NCBI RefSeq assembly: GCF_900187305.1
Contig: NZ_LT906434.1
Span: 1,736,001-1,800,000 of the forward strand
Source of the DNA: Neisseria zoodegmatis
Lineage (GTDB): Bacteria > Pseudomonadota > Gammaproteobacteria > Burkholderiales > Neisseriaceae
DNA: 64,000 nucleotides
Direction: 5' to 3'
This document shows positions 8,715-20,121 of the stretch, one piece after another. Under the pieces are notes generated by a model. That model ran no database searches and had not been told where the DNA came from. It saw nothing but the letters and a program-made list of their open reading frames with translations. Position 1 is the stretch's first letter. Every line of letters begins with the position of its first letter. The translations under genes and the position numbers were made by a program.

Positions 8715-9362
8715 ATGAACTTCAACAACCTTCTGAATCAAGTTTTGAACACCGTACAAAAAGGCAGCAGCAGCTTAGGCAAAAGCAACGGCAGCCTGCT
8801 CGGCAAAATCGGCAGCGGCGCCGCCGTTACCGGCTTGGCTTCCATGCTGTTAAAGAAAAAAACCTCTAAAAAACTGCTGAGTGCCGGCTCGATGGCCGCT
8901 TTGGGTATGCTGGCCTATCATGCTTACCAAAACTGGCAGCGCAACAACAATAATGCCGCCGCCAACCAACAAGCCCAGCCCGTATTGAATCAGGCGTCGT
9001 TCGATCCTACCGGACAAGCCGCCGAAGATGCGGGGCGCGTTATCCTGCGCGCCATGATTGCGGCTGCGGCTGCCGACGGCGTGATTGAAGACGAAGAGCG
9101 CCAAATGATTCAGGCCGAAAGCGGCAATGATCCCGAAACGGCGAAATGGGTTGCCGACGAAATCTTGAAACCCGCCACCGCCGCTGATATCGCCCGCGAC
9201 ATCGGCAACAATCCCGCTTTGGCCGCCGAAGCCTACTTGGCTGCCCGCATGGTGTGCGGCGACTTGGCGCGCAAAGAAATTGTGTTCCTTTCCCAGCTGT
9301 CTCAAGCTTTGAATTTGGACGAGAAACTGGTGGAAGCCTTAGAGCAGCAAGCCGGTTTCTAA
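8715..9362 (+). CDS. TerB/DUF533 family protein (YebE-like)
   Basis: This is a 215-residue protein starting at ATG 8715, which has AAAGGA 6 bp upstream; an earlier in-frame ATG lacks that. The N-terminal 50 residues are Gly/Ser/Lys-rich with a hydrophobic stretch AAVTGLASMLL and then LSAGSMAALGMLAYHAYQNW, probably membrane associated. After an Asn/Gln-rich linker, the C-terminal domain (about 110-215) has the TerB-like pattern MIAAAAADGVIEDEER and ends in helices with LSQALNLDEKLVEALEQQ. Homologues are annotated as tellurite-resistance TerB or DUF533 proteins. There are no other ter genes here, so a tellurite role should not be assumed. Confidence 0.8.
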   Translation: MNFNNLLNQVLNTVQKGSSSLGKSNGSLLGKIGSGAAVTGLASMLLKKKTSKKLLSAGSMAALGMLAYHAYQNWQRNNNNAAANQQAQPVLNQASFDPTGQAAEDAGRVILRAMIAAAAADGVIEDEERQMIQAESGNDPETAKWVADEILKPATAADIARDIGNNPALAAEAYLAARMVCGDLARKEIVFLSQLSQALNLDEKLVEALEQQAGF

Positions 9363-9401
9363 GCACTTGATACAATTAAGCTGATAAATGCTTGCCCAAA
9401 C

Positions 9402-9444
9402 ACATTGAGGCCGTCTGAAAATATTTTTCAGACGGCCTCAATGT
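9402..9444. terminator. DUS-pair hairpin with 20-bp perfect stem
   Basis: ACATTGAGGCCGTCTGAAAA and its exact complement are separated by a 3-base loop. It lies between the converging TerB-like gene and cobB, so it can end transcription from both sides. Confidence 0.75.
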
Positions 9445-9556
9445 AATGGGCGAACAACACGGTTACCAATATATCGCAGCGGGCGGATATGCAATCTGTT
9501 TCGCAATCGGCGCAAGTGTTTCAAAATCATTGCGGATTTTTCAAAGGCATCCAACT

Positions 9557-10252
9557 TTAATCGCCGTGCGCCTTTTCCGCCCTCCGAACCAACTCTTCCA
9601 CCAATTCCGGCACGCCGTCTTTGGCTTTTTTCGCCAGAATTTCCACCGCTCTGCCCGCCTGCGGATTGGGGTCCACCAAAAAACATTCCGTATGCGGCGG
9701 GGCGAATCCCAATAAAGACGCGGCGGGATAAACCTGTAACGACGTACCCACCACCATCACCACATCAGCATCGCGCATTTCTTCCACCGCCTGCGGAAAC
9801 AGCGGCACTTCTTCGCCGAACCACACGATATGCGGGCGCAAGGGGCGGCCTTTGCTGTCGGTGTCCGATTCGGTCAAATCGCCCGTCCAATCCAGCACTT
9901 CGTCTTCATCGGCACAGCTGCGCACTTTGTTTAATTCGCCGTGCAGATGCAGCACATGGCGGCTGCCCGCGCGTTCGTGCAGATTGTCGACATTCTGCGT
10001 AATAATCTGCACGCGGTAATGCTGCTCCAGCCGCACCAGTGCTTCATGCGCGGCGTTGGGCGAAGCGGCATTGGCCTGTTTACGTCGCATATTGTAAAAC
10101 TCCAGCACCATATGCGGATTGCGGGCAAACGCTTCGGGCGTGCAGACTTCGCTCACTTTATAGCCTTCCCACAAGCCGCCTGCGTCGCGGAAGGTTTTTA
10201 ATCCGCTGTCGGCGCTGATACCCGCACCGGTCAGAACTACACATTTTTTCAT
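9557..10252 (-). CDS. cobB: NAD-dependent protein deacylase (sirtuin, CobB-like)
   Basis: This 231-residue Sir2 enzyme removes acetyl or succinyl groups from lysines using NAD. Motifs: VLTGAGISADSGLKTFRD (NAD binding), TQNVDNLHERAG, and LHLHGEL with catalytic His104. Y53 and R56 in EFYNMRR correspond to the Tyr/Arg pair that recognises succinyl-lysine in E. coli CobB and human SIRT5, so desuccinylase activity is likely. The usual four zinc cysteines between residues 110 and 140 are absent (only C113). The start at 10252 was chosen over an upstream ATG because it begins the Rossmann fold and follows GGAGAGG. Confidence 0.9.
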   Translation of the reverse strand: MKKCVVLTGAGISADSGLKTFRDAGGLWEGYKVSEVCTPEAFARNPHMVLEFYNMRRKQANAASPNAAHEALVRLEQHYRVQIITQNVDNLHERAGSRHVLHLHGELNKVRSCADEDEVLDWTGDLTESDTDSKGRPLRPHIVWFGEEVPLFPQAVEEMRDADVVMVVGTSLQVYPAASLLGFAPPHTECFLVDPNPQAGRAVEILAKKAKDGVPELVEELVRRAEKAHGD

Positions 10253-10329
10253 CACAACCGCCTCTCCGTTATTGGTTTGATGCGTGATAAGGCAATTCAA
10301 AGCATACCGCATTTTTAAACTCATACAAC

Positions 10330-10363
10330 GAGGCCGTCTGAAAAACTTTTTTCAGACGGCCTC
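10330..10363. terminator. DUS-pair hairpin behind the phospholipase D gene
   Basis: A 16-bp stem built from GAGGCCGTCTGAAAAA and its complement, with a 2-base loop, lies just downstream of the stop at 10369 on the minus strand. Confidence 0.65.
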
Positions 10364-10368
10364 AATCT

Positions 10369-11901
10369 TTACAGCAATCCTTCAATCGGCAACACCGACA
10401 GTATTTTCACCGTTATCCTTTTCCAGAAGCCCGCTTCCGGCTCTTTTGAAGACACTGTGCCGTCTTCCGGGTCTTGCCATTGCAGTTTGTTGCGCTGGTT
10501 TAAGGTTACTTTATAAGCGTACTCCGGCGTCGTCTGCTGCAATTTGTTTTGCATTTTTTGCGCCAGCTCGGGGTTTTCAATCACCACGCCCATTTCGGTA
10601 TTCAACCTTGCCGAACGCGGGTCGAGATTAAATGAGCCGATAAACACGCGCTGCCTGTCCACAATAAAGTTTTTCGCGTGCAAGCTGGTGGAAGAGCTAC
10701 CCGTCAAACCGCGGTCTTTACTTTTGGGCACGGCATGGTTGGCTTTCAGCTCGTATAAATCAACGCCCGCTTTAATCAGCGGCTTTCGGTAGCGCGCGTA
10801 GCCGGAATGCACGGCGGCCACGTCGGTAGCCTGCAAAGAATTGGTCAGCACGGTAACTTTAACGCCTTGTTTTACCAAATCGGCAATGGCTTCCGTGCCT
10901 TCTTTGGTGGGCACGAAATACGGCGACACCAGATAAATTTCTTTTTCGGGCGAACCCAAAGCCTCGTCGATCTTCTCGCTGATTTGCGGCTTGTGCCGGT
11001 CGCGGTTCAAACCTTTGGAAGGATCGTCGCTCACCAGCTTGGTTTTGACGTATTGCCATTCTATCTGGTTGTTTTTAATGGCTTCAAACAGCTTAGACTG
11101 CTCCAAATCGCTGCGGTAGCGGGCGAGAATTCTGTTTTTATCATCGTCGCCGATTTCCAAATCCCGCCAGCCTTTTTCAACATTCACCCGCCGCACGATG
11201 CGCTCCAGCGGATAAGCCGAATCGCTCGCCCAATAGCGGTCGAAATCTTCGGAAACTTCCGACACCACGCGGCCGGTAGCTAAAATATCCAAGTCTGAAA
11301 AAGCAGTATCGGCGCTGATATTGAAATATTCGTCGCCGATATTGCGCCCGCCGAGTATCGTTGCGTGGTTATCGGCGGTGAGGGTTTTGTTGTGCATGCG
11401 GCGGTTGAGACGGGGAAAATCTGTCAGATAGCCGAGTGCGCGCCATTTTCGGTTGAGGAACGGGTTAAACAGGCGGATTTCGATGTTGGGATGGCTGTTG
11501 AGCGCGGCCAACACATGATCCAGCCCGTTGGTGTTGTTGTCGTCGAGCAGCAGGCGCACGCGCACGCCGCGCACGGCGGCTCTGTGCAGCATGTTGAACA
11601 GGATTTTGCCGGAAACGTCGTTGTGCCAAATGTAGTATTGCAAATCGAGGGTGTGGTCGGCGGAATCAATCAAAGTGGCGCGCGCCACAAAAGCATCGTG
11701 CGCGTCGTCGAGAATATAGATGCCCGAAGTGTCGTCCTGCCAGTCGGTATTGCGCTTGGTGGGCGATTTGAGCGCGGTAGTCAAACGCTTCGACGCCGGT
11801 ACGTCCAAATAGTGCGTAACGGTGCGGTTTTCCAATGAGGGCAGGCTCAAACAGCCCGAAAAGAAAAATGGCAGCATGAAGCAGATAATGTAGTGTCTCA
11901 T
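10369..11901 (-). CDS. Phospholipase D family lipoprotein, cardiolipin synthase C-like
   Basis: This is a 510-residue protein with two HxK(x)4D motifs: H170/K172/D177 in RMHNKTLTADNHATILGG, and a second near 410 in SLHAKNFIVDRQRVFIGSFN. The pair forms the active site of phospholipase D-type phosphatidyltransferases. Length and order resemble ClsC/YmdC, which makes cardiolipin from two phospholipids. The N-terminus is a lipoprotein signal ending FFFSGC (Cys17), so the mature enzyme is probably membrane anchored on the outer face. No YmdB partner is adjacent. ATG 11901 is the only sensible start. In other Neisseria, secreted PLDs of this type affect host-cell interaction; that role is only possible here. 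Confidence 0.85.
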   Translation of the reverse strand: MRHYIICFMLPFFFSGCLSLPSLENRTVTHYLDVPASKRLTTALKSPTKRNTDWQDDTSGIYILDDAHDAFVARATLIDSADHTLDLQYYIWHNDVSGKILFNMLHRAAVRGVRVRLLLDDNNTNGLDHVLAALNSHPNIEIRLFNPFLNRKWRALGYLTDFPRLNRRMHNKTLTADNHATILGGRNIGDEYFNISADTAFSDLDILATGRVVSEVSEDFDRYWASDSAYPLERIVRRVNVEKGWRDLEIGDDDKNRILARYRSDLEQSKLFEAIKNNQIEWQYVKTKLVSDDPSKGLNRDRHKPQISEKIDEALGSPEKEIYLVSPYFVPTKEGTEAIADLVKQGVKVTVLTNSLQATDVAAVHSGYARYRKPLIKAGVDLYELKANHAVPKSKDRGLTGSSSTSLHAKNFIVDRQRVFIGSFNLDPRSARLNTEMGVVIENPELAQKMQNKLQQTTPEYAYKVTLNQRNKLQWQDPEDGTVSSKEPEAGFWKRITVKILSVLPIEGLL

Positions 11902-12420
11902 GTGTTTGTGTCAATTTTTCAGACGGCCTTACCATACTATTAAAAGAAACGGGCGGCGGTATAAAGTTCAACCTGTGCCGCTGCTTGCGGCGCGGCAGTG
12001 TATAACAGGCCGTCTGAAAGAGTTAAAACCGGCGGGGATTGTACCTGCATTTTTATGCAATCGGCCTACATCCGCCTGAGCGGTGCAATCATGCAATATA
12101 AGGCCGGCAGCCGTTAAGCCGGTACGGAGCAGTGGGCAGCAAACGCCGACTGCGCACAGTCACACCCAAACCCTTGCAACTGCACCCCGCCCGCGATTGT
12201 ACGCCATGATTTCGTTGCAAAAAAGCAAACCTATGCAAAAGCTGTCAAACATCATCTCAAGCAGCAGTGCCCGAACCCAAGCCATTTTGCACCTGCAGCC
12301 GCACGCTCCGCCGCAGTTTCCCCACGCCGAAAATGCCACTTAAACCAACGCGATGGTTTATAATTCCGCTCCGTTCAACACAGTTTCCAACCGCTACGCC
12401 AACCGTTTTCCATAACAACC
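11902..12420. other. Non-coding gap between the PLD gene and purK
   Basis: This 519-bp stretch lies between divergent genes. It holds two DUS copies (near 11920 and 12008) and a Pro/Thr-coloured open frame (12083-12343) that I judge non-coding. TATAAT at 12359-12364, about 57 bp before purK, is a plausible -10 element; no good -35 is seen at the right distance. No riboswitch or tRNA was recognised. Confidence 0.5.
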
Positions 12421-13566
12421 ATGAATAAACACAATCCTATCCTTCCTCCCGCCAATCTCGGCATTCTCGGCGGCGGCCAGCTCGGCCGTATGTTCGCCGT
12501 CGCCGCCAAAACCATGGGCTACCGGGTTACCGTGCTCGACCCCGATCCCAACGCGCCGGCCGCCGACTTTGCCGACCGCCATTTGTGCGCCGCTTTCGAC
12601 GACGAGGCCGCCTTAAACGAGTTGGCCAAATGCGCCGCCGTTACCACCGAATTTGAAAACGTCAACGCCGATGCCATGCGTTTTCTGGCACAACACACCG
12701 TAGTCTCACCCGGCGGCGACTGCGTGGCCATTGCGCAAAACCGTATTCAGGAAAAAGCATGGATTCAAAAAGCCGGCCTGCAAACCGCGCCTTATCAGGC
12801 CGTCTGTAAACCTGAAGACATCACCGAAGCCAGCGCTGCCTTTCTGCCCGGCATCCTCAAAACCGCCACATTAGGCTACGACGGCAAAGGCCAAATCCGC
12901 GTCAAAACCTTGAGCGAACTGAAAGCCGCGTTTGCCGAACACGGCGGCGTAGATTGCGTGTTGGAAAAAATGGTGGACTTACGCGGCGAAATTTCCGTGA
13001 TCGTATGCCGTCTGAACAGCGACAACGTGCAAACCTTCGACCCCGCCGAAAACATCCACGAAAACGGCATTCTCGCCTACTCCATCGTCCCCGCCCGCTT
13101 GAGTGCGGATGTCCAACAGCAAGCGCAACGAATGGCGCGCCGCTTGGCAGACGAACTGGATTACGTCGGCGTATTGGCGGTGGAAATGTTTGTAGTCGGC
13201 GATACAAACGAATTAATCGTCAACGAAATCGCCCCGCGCCCGCACAACAGCGGCCACCACACCATTGATGCCTGCGCCGCCGACCAATTCCGGCAGCAAG
13301 TACGCATCATGTGTGGTCTGCCGCCCGCCGACACCCGTTTATTGTCAAGCTGCTGCATGGCCAATATTCTGGGCGACGTGTGGGGCGAAAACGGCAGCGA
13401 ACCCGATTGGCTGCCGCTGCAAAACCACCCGCGCGCGCACTTGCATCTATACGGCAAAAAAGCCGCCCGCGTCGGCAGAAAAATGGGGCATTTCACCGTA
13501 TGCGCCGACGATGCCGACGAAGCGTTTAACACCGCACAGACTTTACACCGCAGCTTGTCGGCATAA
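12421..13566 (+). CDS. purK: N5-carboxyaminoimidazole ribonucleotide synthase
   Basis: PurK joins AIR and bicarbonate with ATP to give N5-CAIR in purine synthesis. The 381 residues have the ATP-grasp order. The N-terminal Rossmann part has LGILGGGQLGRMFAVAAK (residues 14-31), the middle ATP-binding part has LKTATLGYDGKGQ, and the C-terminal motif is NEIAPRPHNSGHHTIDAC. The start at 12421 precedes the first domain by 13 residues. purE is not adjacent. A DUS hairpin follows the stop. Confidence 0.96.
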   Translation: MNKHNPILPPANLGILGGGQLGRMFAVAAKTMGYRVTVLDPDPNAPAADFADRHLCAAFDDEAALNELAKCAAVTTEFENVNADAMRFLAQHTVVSPGGDCVAIAQNRIQEKAWIQKAGLQTAPYQAVCKPEDITEASAAFLPGILKTATLGYDGKGQIRVKTLSELKAAFAEHGGVDCVLEKMVDLRGEISVIVCRLNSDNVQTFDPAENIHENGILAYSIVPARLSADVQQQAQRMARRLADELDYVGVLAVEMFVVGDTNELIVNEIAPRPHNSGHHTIDACAADQFRQQVRIMCGLPPADTRLLSSCCMANILGDVWGENGSEPDWLPLQNHPRAHLHLYGKKAARVGRKMGHFTVCADDADEAFNTAQTLHRSLSA

Positions 13567-13590
13567 TCCTAATAAACCGCCCTACCGATA

Positions 13591-13622
13591 CAGGCCGTCT
13601 GAAACACTTTTCAGACGGCCTG
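13591..13622 (+). terminator. DUS-pair hairpin behind purK
   Basis: CAGGCCGTCTGAAA pairs with TTTCAGACGGCCTG across a short loop. Confidence 0.65.
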
Positions 13623-13735
13623 CTTGCTTTCCGGGAATCCCGGCTTAAAAAACAACCGCTCATATTTCAAAAGCATATTCAAAGCACATTCTTGTTATGA
13701 TTCCGGCCTATACAACGCTTTCTGAAAGAGCCAAC

Positions 13736-14638
13736 ATGAAAAACACCGCATCTTTGTTATCCCTTACCGTCTCTGCTCTTCTGCTCACCGCCTGCGGAGG
13801 CGGAGGCGGAGGCCAGCCCGATATTTCGGCAACACCAACCAGCACAAAAGGCTGGAGCATGTACAAGCATTACCAAGACGATGAATGGGAATATACTTAC
13901 ACAGCCAGTAAAGACGACATCGGCGACATACCCGGCGAAGAATACCGTATCAACAACATCGTGATGACTTTTAACAACAAAAAATACCATATCGGTAATA
14001 AAGTCATCGATATTTCCAACCTGCCTTTGGGCTTGAACAATCTGAAATATCAAATCCAAGTTACTCAAACCCGCCTTTCTAATCAAACCAAAGATGATCA
14101 GTCTGCAATAGGCTCAATGCGCTTATACAAGCAACAATATTCTGTCATCGCGGGCAATAATCTGGATAAGCTCTATTCAATGAAACAAGGAGAGCTTACC
14201 TTAAAAGACAATGAATATTCAGTTGACGATGCTCAAGGCCGGTTCACACCTTTCGAGCAACTACCCAAAGCGGGTAAATTCACCTACAACGGCTCTGCCT
14301 TCACCGCAAACGAAGAAGGCAAACTCACTTACACCGTCGATTTCGATAAAAGTGAAGGCAGCGGCAGCATCAGCGGCTTAAACCGCTTCGGCGACATCAG
14401 TCTGCACAAAGGCGAATTGAAAAAAATCACCACCGGCCCACTTAAAAACGGTGGTGAAATTTGGGGGCAGGCGTCTTCGGCAAACCATCACAAAGGCTAC
14501 TATGACGTAACCTTCTTCGGCCCTAACAGCGAAGAAATTGCCGGAAATCTCCGTTTCGACCATATGAAAGTGAGAGCAGACGGAAAACAAGACAGCTTGG
14601 AAATCGGCATCGCCGGCTCGCGCGAACCGCTGAAATAA
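13736..14638 (+). CDS. Factor H-binding protein-like surface lipoprotein
   Basis: This is a 300-residue predicted lipoprotein. The signal peptide MKNTASLLSLTVSALLLTAC is followed by six glycines, the poly-Gly tether seen after the lipobox in fHbp and TbpB. The C-terminal half (about 165-300) follows meningococcal fHbp closely in pattern. FEQLPKAGKFTYNGSAF and GKLTYTVDFDKSEGSGSI correspond to fHbp LPEGGRATYRGTAF and GKLTYTIDFAAKQGNGKI, and FFGPNSEEIAGNL to IFGGKAQEVAGSA. The fold would be the C-terminal eight-stranded barrel. The N-terminal half is divergent and longer than in fHbp. Surface display would need a Slam translocon, which is not in this window. The start at 13736 gives the signal peptide; the upstream in-frame ATG does not. 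Factor H binding is not shown; it may bind another host ligand. Confidence 0.8.
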   Translation: MKNTASLLSLTVSALLLTACGGGGGGQPDISATPTSTKGWSMYKHYQDDEWEYTYTASKDDIGDIPGEEYRINNIVMTFNNKKYHIGNKVIDISNLPLGLNNLKYQIQVTQTRLSNQTKDDQSAIGSMRLYKQQYSVIAGNNLDKLYSMKQGELTLKDNEYSVDDAQGRFTPFEQLPKAGKFTYNGSAFTANEEGKLTYTVDFDKSEGSGSISGLNRFGDISLHKGELKKITTGPLKNGGEIWGQASSANHHKGYYDVTFFGPNSEEIAGNLRFDHMKVRADGKQDSLEIGIAGSREPLK

Positions 14639-14654
14639 CCTTATCCAAGCCTCA

Positions 14655-14686
14655 AGGCCGTCTGAAAAATAATGTTCAGACGGCCT
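14655..14686 (+). terminator. DUS-pair hairpin behind the fHbp-like gene
   Basis: AGGCCGTCTGAA and TTCAGACGGCCT face each other across an 8-base loop 16 bp after the stop. Confidence 0.6.
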
Positions 14687-14767
14687 GATTCTTTTGCCAA
14701 ATCTGCGAAAATATCGGAAACTCAGCGTTTTCTGAAAAGCCGCCGTGCAAACCGTGCTACCATGCTT

Positions 14768-14779
14768 TTCAGACGACCT
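14768..14779 (-). repeat. AG-mucDUS variant (AGGTCGTCTGAA)
   Basis: The minus strand reads AGGTCGTCTGAA, one base different from the AG-DUS that dominates the window and identical to the dialect described for N. mucosa. A normal AG-DUS follows about 40 bp away, just before the glycosyltransferase. Confidence 0.7.
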
Positions 14780-14840
14780 TACCCTATGTCCCAAATGACT
14801 CAAGCCGTTTTTCAGACGGCCTCCCGCATCCCAACTATTT

Positions 14841-17884
<3,044 letters not shown>

Positions 17885-17889
17885 CGGCA

Positions 17890-17919
17890 GAGGCCGTCTG
17901 AACACTTTCAGACGGCCTC
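17890..17919 (+). terminator. DUS-pair hairpin behind serS
   Basis: GAGGCCGTCTGAA pairs with TTCAGACGGCCTC over a 4-base loop, followed by ATCTTATTGTTT. Confidence 0.7.
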
Positions 17920-18046
17920 ATCTTATTGTTTCCGCCGCAACCCGGCCTTACCGCATCTCCCATCTATATTAAACATAATTAAACATACCCATACGACACT
18001 TCAGGCCGTCTGAAAAACACAGCGCAACCGAACCCGAAAGACCAAC

Positions 18047-18487
18047 ATGCCTAAAGCAACATTCTATACCCATGTCGGCAACCCCTACGCCTTCACCTGC
18101 CGTTTGGCCGCCCGCGCCATGCAAAGCGGCTCCCGCGTATTGGTGTGGGCGGATTCGCCCGAAGCCGTGGCGCGCTTGGATATCGACTTATGGCAGTTCG
18201 AGCCGACCAGCTTCTTGGCTCACGAAGTTTGGGAAACCGGCCAAGACTGCCCCCGAGACGTGCCGCTGGTGCTGGCTTGCGGCAACACTCTCCCCGAAGT
18301 AGGAAATAATTTAGTGGTGCTGAATCTTGCGCCCGATTTTTGGTGCGACGCACCAATACCGCCTGCGCGGGTGTTGGAAATCGTCGGCAGCAACCTCGAA
18401 GAACTCGACGAAGCCCGCGAACGGTTCCGCGCTTATCGGAGCAGCGGCTTTGAAATCGAGCATCACAATATGCAGGGCAAAGCCTGA
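18047..18487 (+). CDS. holC: DNA polymerase III subunit chi
   Basis: HolC (chi) links the clamp loader, via psi, to single-strand binding protein at the replication fork. The 146-residue product has the family pattern: N-terminal KATFYTHVGNPYAFTCRLAARAM, a central LWQFEPTSFLAH, and LVVLNLAPDFW followed by RVLEIVGSNLEELDEARERFRAYRSSGFEIEHHNM. It stands between serS and the DnaA-box-containing gap, in the same direction as earP-efp. A DUS lies about 70 bp upstream and another just after the stop. Confidence 0.92.
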   Translation: MPKATFYTHVGNPYAFTCRLAARAMQSGSRVLVWADSPEAVARLDIDLWQFEPTSFLAHEVWETGQDCPRDVPLVLACGNTLPEVGNNLVVLNLAPDFWCDAPIPPARVLEIVGSNLEELDEARERFRAYRSSGFEIEHHNMQGKA

Positions 18488-18924
18488 CGTTTTTCTCATC
18501 GAAAGGCCGTCTGAAAAACTTTCCCGCCAGCTTTTTTCCGAAGCAAAAAATATTTTTTCCGCAAATGTTCATTCAAAAAAACATGAAAATTTCTACCCTT
18601 CCCGCATCATGACATCAAGCTAAATACAAGTGCCATCAATACTTTGCCGCTTACTCACAAAAGATGTGGATAACTTTGTGGACAATATGTGAAATACACC
18701 CCTTTTCCTCGAAAAATCAGGCTTTCCACATCGTTGCACAAAAAATAAGCCTTTTACTAAAATTTATAAATATCAATAAGTTAATACAGAATTAAAGTTG
18801 TCAAGCACCCAATCGGCAAGCCATACCCACCCGCATGAAATTGTGTGGATAAAAACATAAAAATGCTTGACAAAAGCTTTTCCCGCTATAATCTCCGACC
18901 AGTCAAAGCCTTAACCGAGAAACC
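18488..18924. promoter_or_regulatory. A+T-rich gap with DnaA boxes (possible replication-control site)
   Basis: Two perfect DnaA boxes (TGTGGATAA, the reverse of TTATCCACA) lie at 18665-18673 and 18844-18852. A near box, TGTGGACAA, lies at 18677-18685, only 3 bp from the first. Between them is a strongly A+T-rich block (about 18741-18796). TTGTCAAGCA near 18798 and TGCTTGACAA near 18864 form a 10-bp inverted repeat. TTGACA and TATAAT just before earP would make a promoter, but the 14-bp spacer is short. No coding frame was found. It may be a DnaA-binding control locus or an origin; dnaA is not in the window. Confidence 0.55.
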
Positions 18925-18936
18925 ATGCCGTCTGAA
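18925..18936 (+). repeat. AT-DUS overlapping the earP start codon
   Basis: ATGCCGTCTGAA is the meningococcal/gonococcal AT-DUS dialect. Its first three bases are the earP start codon, so the protein begins MPSE. Confidence 0.85.
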
Positions 18937-20076
18937 AATACTTCCCTCAAAATTTGCTGGTTGTTTTGCAATGTGATCGACAACTTCGGCGATATCGGCG
19001 TGTCGTGGCGGCTGGCAAAAATGCTCACCCGAGAGCTAGGCTGGCAAGTGCATTTATGGGTGGACGATACCGCCGCCCTGCGCGCCCTTTGCCCCGATTT
19101 GCCCGCTAAGCCCTGCATCCATCAGCACATCATCGTGCGAACATGGCAGGCAGAACGCGCCGACGGCTTGGATAGCGCCCCGCCGCCGCACATCGTTATC
19201 GAAACCTTCGCCTGCGATTTACCGCCCGATGTTTTGGCAGTTATCCGCCGGCATCGACCGCTGTGGCTCAACTGGGAATATCTCAGCGCCGAAGACAGCA
19301 ACGAAAAGCTTCACGCCCTGCCCTCGCCCCAAACCGACGGCTTGCAAAAATATTTCTGGTTTATGGGGTTCAGCGAACGAAGCGGCGGCCTCTTGCGCGA
19401 ACAAGACTACGAAATACACTGCCGTTTTGACGAAGACGCCTTCCGCCAAATCTTAAAACTCCCTCCGAAAACCACCCCTGAATGGCTGCTGTTCGGCTAT
19501 CACAGCCCCATATGGGCAAAATGGCTGACTATGTGGCAGCAAGCCGGGCAGCCGCTTACCCTGCTGCTGGCCGGCAACCAAATCATCGACAGCCTGAAAA
19601 AAGCGGGTGCCATTCCGCCTCATACCTTAAACAGCGACGGCAGCATTTTTCAGACGGCCTCGGTTCAACTCATTAAAATCCCATTTATTCCGCAAAGCGA
19701 TTTCGACCGCCTGCTGCACCTTTCAGACGGCCTCATCATCCGCGGCGAAGACAGCTTCGTGCGCGCCCAATTCGCCGCCAAACCCTTTTTCTGGCACATC
19801 TACCCGCAGGAAGAATCCGTGCATATCGACAAACTGCACGCCTTCTGGCGCAAAACCTATGCGCACTACCCCGATAATATTCAGACGGCACATCAAGCCC
19901 TGTCGGACGAACTCAACGGCGCACGCTCCCTAACGCCCGCGCAACGCCTCGAAGCATGGCAAACCTTGCAGCGGCATGCCGACGAATGGCGGCAAAGTGT
20001 CGCGGATTGGAAAAACACACTTTTCAAACAGCCGTCCGCCATCGAAAAACTAGCCAAATTTATCGAACGCCGCTAA
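18925..20076 (+). CDS. earP: EF-P arginine rhamnosyltransferase
   Basis: EarP transfers rhamnose from dTDP-L-rhamnose to Arg32 of elongation factor P, which activates EF-P for polyproline translation. The 383-residue sequence has the GT104 signature ICWLFCNVIDNFGDIGVSWR. D19 and D23 match the catalytic aspartates of Pseudomonas EarP after allowing for six extra N-terminal residues. Other family patterns are LWLNWEYLSAE and the C-terminal IIRGEDSFVRAQFAAKPFFWHIY. The target gene efp follows 45 bp downstream in the same direction. The start codon is part of an AT-DUS. Two more DUS copies lie in frame (FQTASVQ, SDGLIIRG). Confidence 0.95.
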   Translation: MPSENTSLKICWLFCNVIDNFGDIGVSWRLAKMLTRELGWQVHLWVDDTAALRALCPDLPAKPCIHQHIIVRTWQAERADGLDSAPPPHIVIETFACDLPPDVLAVIRRHRPLWLNWEYLSAEDSNEKLHALPSPQTDGLQKYFWFMGFSERSGGLLREQDYEIHCRFDEDAFRQILKLPPKTTPEWLLFGYHSPIWAKWLTMWQQAGQPLTLLLAGNQIIDSLKKAGAIPPHTLNSDGSIFQTASVQLIKIPFIPQSDFDRLLHLSDGLIIRGEDSFVRAQFAAKPFFWHIYPQEESVHIDKLHAFWRKTYAHYPDNIQTAHQALSDELNGARSLTPAQRLEAWQTLQRHADEWRQSVADWKNTLFKQPSAIEKLAKFIERR

Positions 20077-20121
20077 AATAATGCGTTTATTTTTAACCGA
20101 ATCATTGATTGGAAGCACAAC

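Noticed and set aside
8715..9362. Tellurite-resistance operon
   Set aside because: Only a lone TerB/DUF533-like domain is present, without terC, terD or terZ genes.
12083..12343. 86-residue open frame in the PLD-purK gap
   Set aside because: Thr/Ser/Gln-rich composition, no ribosome-binding site and no family pattern; probably chance.
13795..13820. GGAGGC triplicate after the fHbp-like lipobox as a phase-variation tract
   Set aside because: It is a three-copy hexamer, so slippage would keep frame; there is no homopolymer of 8 or more bases.
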